In this document: piece after piece, positions 8,819 through 17,889 of the stretch
Layout of the letters: each line of letters begins with the position of its first letter
How positions within the stretch are numbered: position 1 is the first letter of the stretch
Source of the DNA: Planctomycetota bacterium
GTDB lineage: Bacteria; Planctomycetota; UBA1135; GCA-002686595
NCBI GenBank assembly: GCA_022446815.1
Contig: JAKVCD010000041.1
Coordinates: 1 to 64,000 of the forward strand
DNA: 64,000 nucleotides
Direction: 5' to 3'
Made by a program: the position numbers and the translations under genes
The notes under the pieces: model-generated
What the model was told of the DNA's origin: nothing
What the model saw: only the letters and a program-made list of their open reading frames with translations
Database searches by the model: none

Positions 8819-10200
8819 TCTTCGTCTTCCTCTCGCCCGGTGTAGCCCAGAGACTCGAGGCTGCGCAGGTACTCGTTCACGCGGGTCGGGCCCATGTTCT
8901 CGATGTCTGCGTCACGGTACTGCTTGGCGTCTTCCTGGAGTCGATAGACGAAGGCCTCGAGCTCGCCGCGCAAGCTCGCCGTGATCTCAGGGTGCAGAGC
9001 GGTGACATCGAGGGCGGGGTCACCCTCGCGGTCGATGAGGATCTCAGGGCGCGGACGCGCAGGGTCTGTATCGAGGATCAGATGCCAGCGCTCCGTGCGC
9101 CACGAGATCTCCTCGTATCCATAGAGCGTCGCCTCGCTGAAGGCTGGCCGCTCTGTGGGCTCAGCTTCGCCGCGCATCAGGGGGAGGAGGGAGGCGCCGC
9201 TAAAAGTACCAGGCTCAGAGAGCTCGCAGAGGTCAAAGACCGTGGGGAGGGTGTCGAGCACACGGACCTGAGCATCGATAGCGCGCGGCGCGATCCCCTC
9301 AGACTTGGGCGCCTTGATGATGAGTGGTACGTGGATGAGCTCCTCATAGAGCGTATGTCCATGCTCAAAGTCGCCGTGATCCCAGAACTCCTCGCCGTGA
9401 TCGGAGGTGAGGACCACGATGGCGTTATCCCAGATCCCCCGCTCTTCTAGGTCTTTGCGAAGACGCGCGAAGGCGCGATCCACAGCGGCGACCTCTGCGT
9501 CGTAGACCGCGCGAACCCAATCTTGAAGCTCTTGTGCGGGGGGCTCATCTGCTGCGAGCTCTTTGCAGCCCCTCAGCGAGAGCGGGGGAGCTGGTCCGCT
9601 GAGCCCCTCAGTCGCGCGAGCGAGGTCTTCAGGGAGCGGATCGTAGTCGAGGTGGGAGTCGAAGAGGTGGACGAGGAGGAAGACAGGCTCTCCCTCTGTC
9701 TCCTTGTCTAGGGAGGCGATCGCATCGCTCACTGTCTGGTCTGCTCGGCGCACGTCCTGGTTGTAGGCGTGCTGGTGATCGAAGACGTGGAATCCGCGGT
9801 CTAGGCCAAGGAGAGGAGAGAGGAACGCGGCGTTGGCGAACCCTAGGGTCTTGTAGCCCTCGTCCACGAGGAGCTCAGCAGCCGTCGGGACGTCCGGGCT
9901 GATCGGCCGCAAGAGGGTCCTCTTCCCTGTGGCCTTGTGGAGCGTCGGCCAGACCCCGGTCAGGAGTGAGCCCACCGAGGGCAAGGTCCAGCCAGAGCTC
10001 GAGACAGCGTCGTTGAACTGGACAGACTCTGCTGCGAAGGCGTCGATCGCCGGGGTGTGGGCTGCCTCGTGCCCATGGCAGCCGAGCGCGTCTGCGCGCA
10101 AAGTGTCTACGACCACTAGGACGACATGAGGAGGAGGGTCGCTCTTCGCGCACGAGGTGAGGAGAAGGGCCGTGAGGGCCAGGAGCTTCGAGGGCGTCAT
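8815..10200 (-). CDS. Sulfatase-fold lipoprotein with Thr at the nucleophile position
   Basis: A 461-residue alkaline-phosphatase-superfamily protein. A lipoprotein signal (lipobox LTSC, Cys17) predicts membrane attachment outside the cytoplasm. Metal-ligand motifs are present: DTLRAD near residue 32 and SDHGEEFWDHG around residue 270. Classic sulfatases carry C/S-x-P-x-R, converted to formylglycine. Here the equivalent stretch reads GWTLPSVGSL, with Thr72 at the nucleophile position and no Arg. A Thr nucleophile is known in phosphoglycerol- and phosphoethanolamine-transferase relatives, so a phosphodiesterase or transferase role is as likely as sulfate-ester hydrolysis. I chose ATG 10200; TTG 10209 would add three residues. 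It lies 11 bp downstream of the TPR gene. Confidence 0.82.
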   Translation of the reverse strand: MTPSKLLALTALLLTSCAKSDPPPHVVLVVVDTLRADALGCHGHEAAHTPAIDAFAAESVQFNDAVSSSGWTLPSVGSLLTGVWPTLHKATGKRTLLRPISPDVPTAAELLVDEGYKTLGFANAAFLSPLLGLDRGFHVFDHQHAYNQDVRRADQTVSDAIASLDKETEGEPVFLLVHLFDSHLDYDPLPEDLARATEGLSGPAPPLSLRGCKELAADEPPAQELQDWVRAVYDAEVAAVDRAFARLRKDLEERGIWDNAIVVLTSDHGEEFWDHGDFEHGHTLYEELIHVPLIIKAPKSEGIAPRAIDAQVRVLDTLPTVFDLCELSEPGTFSGASLLPLMRGEAEPTERPAFSEATLYGYEEISWRTERWHLILDTDPARPRPEILIDREGDPALDVTALHPEITASLRGELEAFVYRLQEDAKQYRDADIENMGPTRVNEYLRSLESLGYTGREEDEE

Positions 10201-10211
10201 CACCACCAAAT

Positions 10212-11807
10212 CTAGCGCTGAGCGCGGGCTCGGGCGAGGCGTCGTTCCGCGATCTCTCTCAACTTCCAGTCTGGTTGAGCCCGCTGGAGCGCCTCAGACA
10301 GCTGCATCTCCGCCCCAACAGGGTCGCCGGTGCGTAAGAGGAGGGTGCCGAGGTTGAAGCGCAGCTCAAGGTGATCGGGTCGAAGACTCACAGCGCTTTG
10401 AAGGTGTGAGATCGCTCGCGCGCCCTCGTTGAGGCCTGCGTAGTGCTCGCCCAAGTTGCTGTGGGCCCGGTAGTCGTCGGGGTTGTGGGCGAGCGCCTCA
10501 CGCCACGCGTCGGCAGCCGCGGCCTGCAGCCCTTCGGCCTCCAAGGCGACGCCTAAGCTGTTCCAGGCGCGCGCGTTGGTCGGGCGCACCTCTGTCGCCC
10601 GCTCCCAGATCGCGCGCGCGCTGGCCCACTCCTCGTTTCGCGCCATGGTGAGGCTCTGGAGCAGCGGGGTGAGGATCAGGCACAGACCAACGAGCCCTGC
10701 CCTCGCGAAGAGGCGCTCGATCGCGAGCACCGTGAGGGCTATCAGCGACGCGCTCGCGAGATACATGCGGTGCTCAGCGACGAGCTCCCCAGTGAGCGGG
10801 ATCACGCTCGAGCTCGGCGCGAGGAGCGCGAAGAGAGTGAGGAGGAGCAGGCCGTCAGGGTGCTTTCCGTGGACACGCCAGATGGCGAGGGCTAGGAGCG
10901 ACGAGACGAGACAGAGCTCCGGTAGCACCTCATTCAAGCCGCGCGCTATGGGCCAGTCTGCGTAGTCTATGGAGAGTTCTGCGGGCCAATAGATGAGGCT
11001 GATGTAGTGCGTGATCGCGCCCGCCTGTGTGAGGAGGGAACGGAGGGGGCTGACAGCGTCAGCTCCTAGAGTGACAGACGCGCCGCGGTCTCCCGTGAGG
11101 ATGCAGGCGAGGAGGATGAGCCAGCTCGCGCCGAGCCACATATAGAGGCCACGCCGGGCTCTCCAAGCGGCGCGCCATGAGCCTGTGAGGAAGGTTCGAT
11201 CCCAGGCGAGCGCGATCATAGGGGCGCTGAGCATGACCTCCTTTGAGGCCATCCCGAGGCAGCAGGCGAGCACGCAGAGCGCGCTCCAGGGGCGCGGCGC
11301 CTCCGCGCACTTCATGAGACAGAGGAGGACGCAGAGGTAGGCGAGAGAGACGAGGAGTTCGCTGCGCGATGCGACGAGGTTGACTGCGTCTGTGAGTAGC
11401 GGATGCGCTGACCAGAGCAGCGCGATGACGGTCGCGGCTGAGCTCTCTCGGCCAGTGCTGGCGAGGGTGGCGCGGGCGAGCGCGAGGAGCGCGAGCGCTG
11501 TGAGCGTGTGAAGGAGGAGGTTGGTCGCGCGCCAGCTGCTGACCTCCATGCCAGAGAGCGCGTGGTTGAGAGCAAAGCTGAGCGCGACGAGCGGCCGCCC
11601 GCTCGCGGTGCTGCCGGGGGGCGCGGTGAGGCACTCTCTGAGCCCCTCTGGTGGCAAGAGCTCATTCTCGACGATGACGGGGAGGTCGTCGAAGACGAAG
11701 GGGCCGCGCTGCGCGTTGGAGTAAGCGAGGACTGAGAGCGCGACCACTAGGAGCGGCGCAGCCTTGCCCATAAGAGCGTCCCAAAGTGCTCGGAGTCTTG
11801 CGTTCAT
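10212..11807 (-). CDS. Membrane protein with C-terminal TPRs, TMTC/GT-C-like
   Basis: About 531 residues. The first roughly 370 contain ten or so hydrophobic segments, with a conserved-looking luminal loop near the N-terminus (PFVFDDLPVI) and LNHALSG. The last roughly 140 residues form three or four tetratricopeptide repeats (for example NARAWNSLGVALEAEG and DDYRAHSNLGEHYAGL). This arrangement matches TMTC-like proteins, which are GT-C-fold glycosyltransferases in eukaryotes and are common but uncharacterised in planctomycetes. A glycosyltransferase role is inferred. The start is taken as ATG 11807; an in-frame TTG at 11825 is possible. It is the first gene of the operon with the sulfatase-like and permease genes. 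Confidence 0.7.
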   Translation of the reverse strand: MNARLRALWDALMGKAAPLLVVALSVLAYSNAQRGPFVFDDLPVIVENELLPPEGLRECLTAPPGSTASGRPLVALSFALNHALSGMEVSSWRATNLLLHTLTALALLALARATLASTGRESSAATVIALLWSAHPLLTDAVNLVASRSELLVSLAYLCVLLCLMKCAEAPRPWSALCVLACCLGMASKEVMLSAPMIALAWDRTFLTGSWRAAWRARRGLYMWLGASWLILLACILTGDRGASVTLGADAVSPLRSLLTQAGAITHYISLIYWPAELSIDYADWPIARGLNEVLPELCLVSSLLALAIWRVHGKHPDGLLLLTLFALLAPSSSVIPLTGELVAEHRMYLASASLIALTVLAIERLFARAGLVGLCLILTPLLQSLTMARNEEWASARAIWERATEVRPTNARAWNSLGVALEAEGLQAAAADAWREALAHNPDDYRAHSNLGEHYAGLNEGARAISHLQSAVSLRPDHLELRFNLGTLLLRTGDPVGAEMQLSEALQRAQPDWKLREIAERRLARARAQR

Positions 11808-11956
11808 CACGTCAGTCGCCGGCAAACGGGAGCGAGCCTGTGCGGCGATGCTCGTACGGTAACTCTCAAGAGTGCTCTGGACACGCGCTCTTCGAGCCCG
11901 TGGCCAGGGAATGCAGGCCGTAGAGGGAGAGATGTGATTGAGGTGGGCTGAGTCCG

Positions 11957-11962
11957 TATGCT
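11957..11962 (+). promoter_or_regulatory. -10-like hexamer close to the symporter start; possible leaderless transcript
   Basis: TATGCT ends only 6 bp before the ATG at 11969, and no Shine-Dalgarno sequence lies between. A transcript starting the usual distance after this hexamer would begin at or next to the start codon. The -35 element is weak (GTGATT with a 17-bp spacer). Inference only. Confidence 0.25.
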
Positions 11963-11968
11963 CGCGGG

Positions 11969-12241
11969 ATGGAAACTGAGCCTAAAAAGAGCGACGAGGC
12001 GCGCGCGGCCTTCTGGAGCGCGAACAAGCGCTTGATCTCCATCTTGCTCATCATCTGGCTGCTCATCTCCCTCGGCTGCGGGGTCTGGTGGGTCGACTGG
12101 CTGAATCAATTCACGATAGGGAGCCTCCCGCTCGGCTTCTGGATTGCTCAGCAGGGCTCGATCTACACCTTCGTGATCCTGATCCTGATCTACGCGATCT
12201 GCACCGACCGCTTGGAGCGCAAATACGGGGTGGCAGAGTGA
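11969..12241 (+). CDS. Sodium:solute symporter small subunit (DUF4212)
   Basis: A 90-residue protein with two hydrophobic segments (about residues 24-45 and 55-78) and the DUF4212 pattern around residues 13-50 (AFWSANKRL, then an Ile/Leu-rich helix). DUF4212 proteins are small partners of VC_2705-type sodium:solute symporters. The symporter gene follows directly: its GTG start overlaps this stop codon (GTGA), so the two are co-translated. The gene is divergent from the TPR membrane protein operon. Confidence 0.88.
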   Translation: METEPKKSDEARAAFWSANKRLISILLIIWLLISLGCGVWWVDWLNQFTIGSLPLGFWIAQQGSIYTFVILILIYAICTDRLERKYGVAE

Positions 12242-14031
12242 ACTTGGCTACAGCGCTCTTCGAGGCGGTGGCTGACCCGAGCCGGCCCTGGACCTTCGCC
12301 TTCATCGGCATCACCTTCGGCGCATACCTCCTGATCGGCTGGCGCAGCCGGGTGAGGGAGACGCGGGGCTTCTATGTCGCGGGCCAAGGCGTCCCCGCGA
12401 TCGCGAACGGGGCCGCGACGGCCGCAGACTGGATGAGCGCGGCGTCCTTCATCGGGATGGCGGGCCTCATCAGCGTGAAGGGCTCTGACGGGGCCATGTA
12501 TCTGATGGGCTGGACTGGGGGCTACGTCCTCTTGGCGCTTCTCCTCGCGCCCTACTTGAGGAAGTTCGGTCAGTACACCGTCCCGGACTTCGTCGGTACG
12601 CGCTACGCGAGCTCATCTGCTCGCATCGTCGCTGCGTGCTGCGCGATCTTCGTCTCTCTCACTTACGTCGCAGGACAGATGAAGGGCGTCGGCGTCGTCT
12701 TCAGTCGCTTCCTTGAAGTGCCGCTCGAGATCGGCGTCGTGATCGGGATGTTCATCGTCGCCTTCTTCGCCGTTCTCGGTGGCATGAAGGGGATCACTTG
12801 GACTCAGGTCATGCAGTACTTCGTGCTGATCGTGGCCTTCCTCATCCCGGCCTTCGCGATCGCGCGCATCTTGACTGACGGCAATCACAGCGTCCCGCAG
12901 TCCGCCTTCCTCTTCAGCGATCTCGCCGAGCGGCTGAATCAGATCCAGATCGACCTCGGCTTCGATGAGTACACGCAGCCCTTCACGAGCGACACGCGGC
13001 TGAACGTCTTCTGTATCACCGCGGCGTTGATGTTCGGCACCGCCGGGCTCCCGCACGTGATCGTGCGCTTCTACACCGTGCCGAGCGTGCGCGCCGCGCG
13101 CTGGTCTGCCTTCTGGGCGCTACTCTTCATCGCCATCCTCTACACCGCCGCGCCTGCGGTCGGCATGTTCGCGCGCTACAACCTCCTGAACAGCCTGCAC
13201 GAGGCGAAGATCGTCGAGACAGAGGTCGTCGATGCCTCAGGAGGCGACGGAGGCCGCACCCTGTATCGCTTGGAGTCGCCGAAGGGTGAGGCCTTGGACT
13301 GGGCCTATAACTGGCAGGCGACCGGGCTCCTGTCTTTCGAGGACCTCGATGAGAGCGGCACGATCTCTCTCGCCAAGACCAGCGCGGAGGCGACGATCGA
13401 TAAAGACATCATCGTCCTCTCGACGCCGGAGGTAGCGGGTCTCCCCGCGTGGGTCATTGCCCTCGTAGCTGCGGGCGGGCTGGCCGCTGCGCTCTCGACA
13501 GCGGCAGGGCTCCTCCTCGTGATCAGCTCTTCGATGGCGCACGACCTCTACGTTCAGTTCGTCGATCCAGAAGCCTCTGAGGAGAAGAAGGTGATGGTCG
13601 GTCGCTTGATGATCGTCCTAGCGATCTGTGTGGCTGGCTGGTTCGGGATCAATCCCCCGGGCTTTGTTGCTGAGACGGTCGCCTTCGCCTTCGGACTCGC
13701 CGCTGCGAGCTTCTTCCCGGCCATCCTGTTGGGGATCTTCGATGCCCGCACGAATCGTCAAGGGGCGGTCTCAGGCATGGTCGTCGGCATCGCCTTCACA
13801 GCCTTCTACATCTTGGGGAATCAGTGGGACACGATCTTCAGCGTCACCCGAGACGTCGAGTTTGTGCGCCCTTGGTACATGACCCGCTGGTTCTTCGAGA
13901 TCTCGCCTCAGGGTATCGGAACCGTTGGCATGCTCCTCAACTTCCTCGTTACGGTCACTGTGAGCAGGCTGACACCCCCGCCTCCGGCGGAGGTACGTCA
14001 GCTCGTCGAGGATATCCGCGTCGCGGGGTGA
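12238..14031 (+). CDS. Sodium:solute symporter, large subunit (ActP/VC_2705 type)
   Basis: A 597-residue SSS-family transporter with about thirteen hydrophobic segments. The start of the mature region (FYVAGQGVPAIANG, then AADWMSAASFIG) is characteristic of acetate/carboxylate symporters of the ActP and VC_2705 groups. Between two membrane helices, at roughly residues 320-400, it has a hydrophilic insertion, a feature I associate with the VC_2705 subgroup paired with DUF4212. The true start is GTG 12238; an upstream in-frame extension to 12088 lies inside the DUF4212 gene. The likely cargo is a small carboxylate, but this is not readable from sequence. Confidence 0.88.
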   Translation: MNLATALFEAVADPSRPWTFAFIGITFGAYLLIGWRSRVRETRGFYVAGQGVPAIANGAATAADWMSAASFIGMAGLISVKGSDGAMYLMGWTGGYVLLALLLAPYLRKFGQYTVPDFVGTRYASSSARIVAACCAIFVSLTYVAGQMKGVGVVFSRFLEVPLEIGVVIGMFIVAFFAVLGGMKGITWTQVMQYFVLIVAFLIPAFAIARILTDGNHSVPQSAFLFSDLAERLNQIQIDLGFDEYTQPFTSDTRLNVFCITAALMFGTAGLPHVIVRFYTVPSVRAARWSAFWALLFIAILYTAAPAVGMFARYNLLNSLHEAKIVETEVVDASGGDGGRTLYRLESPKGEALDWAYNWQATGLLSFEDLDESGTISLAKTSAEATIDKDIIVLSTPEVAGLPAWVIALVAAGGLAAALSTAAGLLLVISSSMAHDLYVQFVDPEASEEKKVMVGRLMIVLAICVAGWFGINPPGFVAETVAFAFGLAAASFFPAILLGIFDARTNRQGAVSGMVVGIAFTAFYILGNQWDTIFSVTRDVEFVRPWYMTRWFFEISPQGIGTVGMLLNFLVTVTVSRLTPPPPAEVRQLVEDIRVAG

Positions 14032-14043
14032 GCCCGCGGCGCG

Positions 14044-15075
14044 CTAGGGGATGAAGTCGACGCTGACCGCGTTGGTCAGGTTGAAGGTCGCGCCGCCTGC
14101 GGGCGGGTCACGGAACCAGCACTGGAAGCGCCAGGTCTCACCCGGATCGACCTCGGGTGCGCCTTGAGGGGCAGCGCCGAGGAAGTTGAGCTGCTTCTGA
14201 TATGAGCCAGTCGCACCCGACTGCATGACGTTCATACGAAACACGCCGCCGCCGACGCAGCGGAAGCCATTCCCGAAGGGCACTTGGATCGCGTTAGGGC
14301 CGTAGAAGAAGATCCCGAATTGGTTTGTGGGGATGCCCGTCGCGGAGAGAGTCAAGTTGTTGCTGCTCACGCTGGTAGAGCCTGAGTGGCCGATCTGGCC
14401 ACCCGCAGAGCTGCCTGAGTTCGGGGCGGCGATGCAGTAGATCGTTGGGCTCGCGGCGGTGAAGTTTCCGACGATGTTTCCGCTCACTGAGAGTGAGCCA
14501 GAGATCCCTAAGCCAGGATCAGAGGCGTCGATGTCTATGACGATCGGGATGGAGAGGTTCATCCCAGAGCTCGTCTTGCTCAAGTTTCCTGAGACCGTCG
14601 CGGTGGAGACTGTCCCTGTGAGGTCTTGAGTGATCGTGTCGCCAGTGAGCGGAGCGATCGTGAGCGTGCCGGACAGGATGGTGTTCTCAACGGTCGTAGT
14701 GAAGGAGCCGGCGCCTTGGGAGAGGTTAAAGGAGCCCGAGGTGCGGGAGGAGATCACCATGTTCGTGACGTCGATGTCAGCGAGGTTGATCCCCAAAGGG
14801 CCAGAGACATAGGCGGCGATGTTGGGGGACACATTCATGGACCCGCCCTCGAGGCGCGCAGAGGAGAGCGGGTAGCTCCCGTTCGTGACCGTGGCGTTGA
14901 GGTGTCCAGAGAGTGAGTGGCTGTTCGAGGAGTCGGGGACCACGCCCCCGAGGCTCGTAGAGCCTGTCCAGCTGAACCCGGACTGCCCGGAGTTGAGGTC
15001 AAATCGGTACTCGCCTTGAGCGAGCGTGGTGCTCGCGAGGAGTAGGCTCGCGATCGCTGTGAGTGTGTGTCGCAT
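14044..15075 (-). CDS. Secreted protein with a planctomycete-type C-terminal domain
   Basis: A 343-residue protein with a clear signal peptide (cleavage expected after TTLAQ, about residue 20). The N-terminal half is Ser/Thr/Gly-rich and beta-strand-like. The C-terminal half, from about residue 205, begins TIYCIAAPNS and continues with FGIFFYGPN, PFGNGFRCVGG and WRFQCWFRDP. I recognise this combination as a recurring C-terminal domain in planctomycete exported proteins; its function is unknown to me. The ATG has a good Shine-Dalgarno (CAGGAG). It is divergent from xylA and nearly abuts the convergent symporter gene. Confidence 0.72.
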   Translation of the reverse strand: MRHTLTAIASLLLASTTLAQGEYRFDLNSGQSGFSWTGSTSLGGVVPDSSNSHSLSGHLNATVTNGSYPLSSARLEGGSMNVSPNIAAYVSGPLGINLADIDVTNMVISSRTSGSFNLSQGAGSFTTTVENTILSGTLTIAPLTGDTITQDLTGTVSTATVSGNLSKTSSGMNLSIPIVIDIDASDPGLGISGSLSVSGNIVGNFTAASPTIYCIAAPNSGSSAGGQIGHSGSTSVSSNNLTLSATGIPTNQFGIFFYGPNAIQVPFGNGFRCVGGGVFRMNVMQSGATGSYQKQLNFLGAAPQGAPEVDPGETWRFQCWFRDPPAGGATFNLTNAVSVDFIP

Positions 15076-15210
15076 GTCGGGCTCCTGTGCCGCTGGGGCA
15101 GGCTGATGGAGGGATCTCTCCTCACCCCACTGTAAAGGGACTCCCCCTCACGGCAAGTGGTGCAGCGGGCGACCGCTCGGGTACATTCTCTAGCCCCTGC
15201 GAGGAAAATC

Positions 15211-16395
15211 ATGACTGACCAATACGATCCGACCCCCTCTGACCGCTTCACTTTTGGCCTCTGGACCGTCGGCAACCCCGGCGCGGACCCCTTCGGGTCG
15301 GCTGTGCGTGACTCAAAGAGCCCGCTTGAGTTGGTCGAGGGCCTCGCTCAGATCGGGGCTTGGGGGGTGAACTTGCACGACAACGACCTCATCCCCTTTG
15401 GCGCGAGCGCTTCAGAGCACGACCGCATCGTGAAGGAGTTCAAAGCTGCGGTGGACTCCGCGGGGTTGTGTGTGCCGATGGCTACGACGAACCTCTTCAG
15501 CCACCCGATCTTCCGTGACGGCGCGTTCACTGCGAGCGACCCGAAGGTGCGCGCGTTCGCTGTGCGCAAGGCGATGCGCGCCATCGAGACCGGCGTGGAA
15601 CTCGGCGCAGAGACGATCGTGTTTTGGGGGGGGCGCGAGGGCTGTGAGTCAGACGCATGTCGCGACGTGCGCGACGCGATCAAGTGGTACCGAGACGCAT
15701 ATGACTTCTTAGGGGGCTGGGTCAAGGAGCAGGGCTGGGACCTCCGCTTCGCCCTCGAGGCAAAGCCCAACGAGCCTCGGGGAGATATCTATCTCGCGAC
15801 GACAGGCCACATCTTGCACTTCATCGAGACCCTCGAGCACGCCGAGATGGTCGGTGTGAATCCTGAGGTCGCGCACGAGAACATGCCTGGCTTGAGCATG
15901 GTCCATGCTGTCGCTCAGGCGATGGAGGCCTCTAAGCTCTTCCACATCGACCTCAACGCTCAGCGCATCGGGCGGTATGACCAGGACCTGCGCTTTGGCT
16001 CCGAGGACGCCAAGGGCGCGTTCTTCCTCGTGAGGCTCCTCGAAGGGACGGGCGGATACGATCGCTATGAGGGACCGCGGCACTTTGACGCGCACGCCTA
16101 TCGCACGGAGGACTGGGATGGCGTCTGGGACTTCGCGCGCGGCTGCATGCGCACCTACAAGATCCTCGCGGCGCGCGCCGCGGCCTTCGACGCGGACCCT
16201 GAGGTGAGAGAGATCCTAGAGGCCGGGCAAGCTGATCCTGACGGCGTCGGCGATCTGATCGGCTCATTTGACGTTGAGCGCTGCGCCAAGCTCGAGGCCC
16301 TCGAGCTAGACCCGGACGCCCTCGCTGCGGTCGGGAAGCGCTATGAGCGCCTCGACCAGCTCGCGATGGAGCACCTGTTGGGAGTCAGGAGCTGA
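15211..16395 (+). CDS. xylA: Xylose isomerase
   Basis: A 394-residue class I (Streptomyces-type) xylose isomerase that interconverts D-xylose and D-xylulose in the cytoplasm using two divalent metals. Hallmarks are HDNDLIPFG near residue 55, VFWGGREG, and the metal/catalytic segment ALEAKPNEPRGD containing the Glu and Lys of the active site. Usual family members read EPKPNEPRGD, so Ala replaces Pro. The start is ATG 15211 with GAGG at 15201-15204; a GTG at 15157 has no such support. It forms an operon with xylB, which starts 3 bp after its stop. Confidence 0.95.
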   Translation: MTDQYDPTPSDRFTFGLWTVGNPGADPFGSAVRDSKSPLELVEGLAQIGAWGVNLHDNDLIPFGASASEHDRIVKEFKAAVDSAGLCVPMATTNLFSHPIFRDGAFTASDPKVRAFAVRKAMRAIETGVELGAETIVFWGGREGCESDACRDVRDAIKWYRDAYDFLGGWVKEQGWDLRFALEAKPNEPRGDIYLATTGHILHFIETLEHAEMVGVNPEVAHENMPGLSMVHAVAQAMEASKLFHIDLNAQRIGRYDQDLRFGSEDAKGAFFLVRLLEGTGGYDRYEGPRHFDAHAYRTEDWDGVWDFARGCMRTYKILAARAAAFDADPEVREILEAGQADPDGVGDLIGSFDVERCAKLEALELDPDALAAVGKRYERLDQLAMEHLLGVRS

Positions 16396-16398
16396 GGC

Positions 16399-17838
16399 GT
16401 GGGACTCCACCTCGGAGTCGACGTGGGGACGCAGGGGACCAAGGCCCTCGTCTACGATCCGGAGGTCGGCGCCGTTGTCGGTCGGGGGGGGCGGAGCTAC
16501 GGCTTGATCGAGGGGCTCGCACCAGGCGCATGTGAGCAAGACCCTGCGACTTGGGTCGAGGCCGTCCGAGAGTCTGTACGTGAAGCCTTGGCAGGCCTGG
16601 ACGCGAGCGCTGTCGCTGGGGTCGGCGTCTCTGGCCAGCAGCACGGCTTCGTCGCGCTCGATGAGGCGCTCGAGGTGATCCGACCTGCGAAGCTCTGGTG
16701 CGATACGGAGACAGCCCCCGAGGCTGAGGAGCTCTCGCAGCTGACAGGAGTCCCGACGCCTGCAGGCTTTACCGCTTCCAAGATCTTGTGGCTCAAGCGG
16801 CATGAGCCTGCCTCCTTCGCGAGGCTCGCGCACGTCCTCCTGCCGCATGACTACATCAACCTTGTCCTGACGGGGGAGCTCGCGATGGAGTGCGGCGACG
16901 CGAGCGGGACAGGCTTCTTTGATCCTGTGGAGCGCGCCTTTAGCTCTGCGCGTATGAGCGCGATCGATGACAGCCTCGAGGGTTGGTTGCCAGAGCTCAT
17001 CGGGCCGGACGTCGCTGTGGGTGGCTTGCGTGAAGAGTGGGCTGAGGCGTGGGGCGTCCCGAGCGGCATTCCCGTGAGCCCCGGCAGCGGCGACAACATG
17101 ATGAGCGCGATTGGCTCTGGCGCGGTGCGTCCTGGGGTCATGGTCATGAGCTTAGGGACCAGCGGTACCCTCTTTGCCCAAGCCGAGGCGCCGGTGATCG
17201 ACCCGGCGGGAGAGATCGCGCCCTTCTGCGACGCGACGGGTCATTGGATGCCGCTCCTTTGCACGCTGAACTGCACCACAGCGACTGAGGAGGTCCGCGC
17301 TGGAACAGGCTTGGATCACCGCGCGCTCACTGAGGCCGCTCGGGAGGTCCCGCCTGGCTGTGGAGGTGTCTCCTTCCTGCCTTTCTTGGCGGGAGAGAGG
17401 ACCCCTGACTGGCCGCATGCCACCGGCGCGCTGCTCGGGCTTCGTGAAGGGAGCCTCCGGCCGGGGCTCTTGTTCCGCGCAGCTATGGAGGGCGCGACCT
17501 TTGCCCTTGCCGCTGGAGCTGAGCGCCTGAAGAAGCTCGGTGTGGCGGCTGATGAACTCATGCTGGTGGGCGGCGGCTCAAAGAATTCGCTCTGGCGAGA
17601 GGTCGTGGCAGACGTGACTGGACTGCGGGTCCGTCTCCCTAAGGAGGCGGAGTCCGCCGCGCTTGGAGGCGCGCTGCAGTCCCTCGCGCTGGCGGCCAAA
17701 GAGCCCCTCGTCGAGGCCTTGCGCTCCGTCCCTGTGCCCCTAGAGGAAGAGGCGATCGAGCCCTCTGATGCGGCTAGGGGGAGATATGACGAGGCCCTCG
17801 CGCGACACACTGAGCGCGCTGCGCAGTTGTTCGGCTGA
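16399..17838 (+). CDS. xylB: Xylulokinase
   Basis: A 479-residue FGGY-family sugar kinase that phosphorylates D-xylulose to xylulose 5-phosphate, feeding the pentose phosphate pathway. The N-terminal phosphate-binding loop (GVDVGTQGTKALVYD), the central GVSGQQHG and the C-terminal MLVGGGSKNSLWRE are typical. It starts with GTG at 16399 and is coupled to xylA. No sugar-responsive regulator is encoded next to the pair. Whether pentose breakdown is linked to the BMC operon 2 kb downstream is unknown; the two are separated by an oppositely oriented gene. Confidence 0.93.
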   Translation: MGLHLGVDVGTQGTKALVYDPEVGAVVGRGGRSYGLIEGLAPGACEQDPATWVEAVRESVREALAGLDASAVAGVGVSGQQHGFVALDEALEVIRPAKLWCDTETAPEAEELSQLTGVPTPAGFTASKILWLKRHEPASFARLAHVLLPHDYINLVLTGELAMECGDASGTGFFDPVERAFSSARMSAIDDSLEGWLPELIGPDVAVGGLREEWAEAWGVPSGIPVSPGSGDNMMSAIGSGAVRPGVMVMSLGTSGTLFAQAEAPVIDPAGEIAPFCDATGHWMPLLCTLNCTTATEEVRAGTGLDHRALTEAAREVPPGCGGVSFLPFLAGERTPDWPHATGALLGLREGSLRPGLLFRAAMEGATFALAAGAERLKKLGVAADELMLVGGGSKNSLWREVVADVTGLRVRLPKEAESAALGGALQSLALAAKEPLVEALRSVPVPLEEEAIEPSDAARGRYDEALARHTERAAQLFG

Positions 17839-17846
17839 TAGGTGGG

Positions 17847-17872
17847 CTGTGACAGTATTTACACAGTAATAT
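17847..17872 (+). promoter_or_regulatory. AT-rich promoter-like segment before a lipoprotein gene
   Basis: This short AT-rich island in a GC-rich gap contains two ACAGTA copies 11 bp apart (17852-17857 and 17863-17868) and a -10-like TAATAT at 17867-17872. No convincing -35 element is present. It may drive the lipoprotein gene at 17890 or bind a regulator. Confidence 0.25.
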
Positions 17873-17889
17873 CTGGGTAAGGGCTGCTC

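Noticed and set aside
12088-12237. N-terminal extension of the symporter large subunit
   Set aside because: The extra 50 codons lie wholly in the DUF4212 gene in another frame; GTG 12238 gives a normal start with a GTGA overlap.
15211-17838. xylAB as part of the BMC pathway
   Set aside because: The pair is separated from the BMC operon by a lipoprotein gene and an oppositely oriented cutC, and carries no encapsulation peptides; proximity alone is not evidence.
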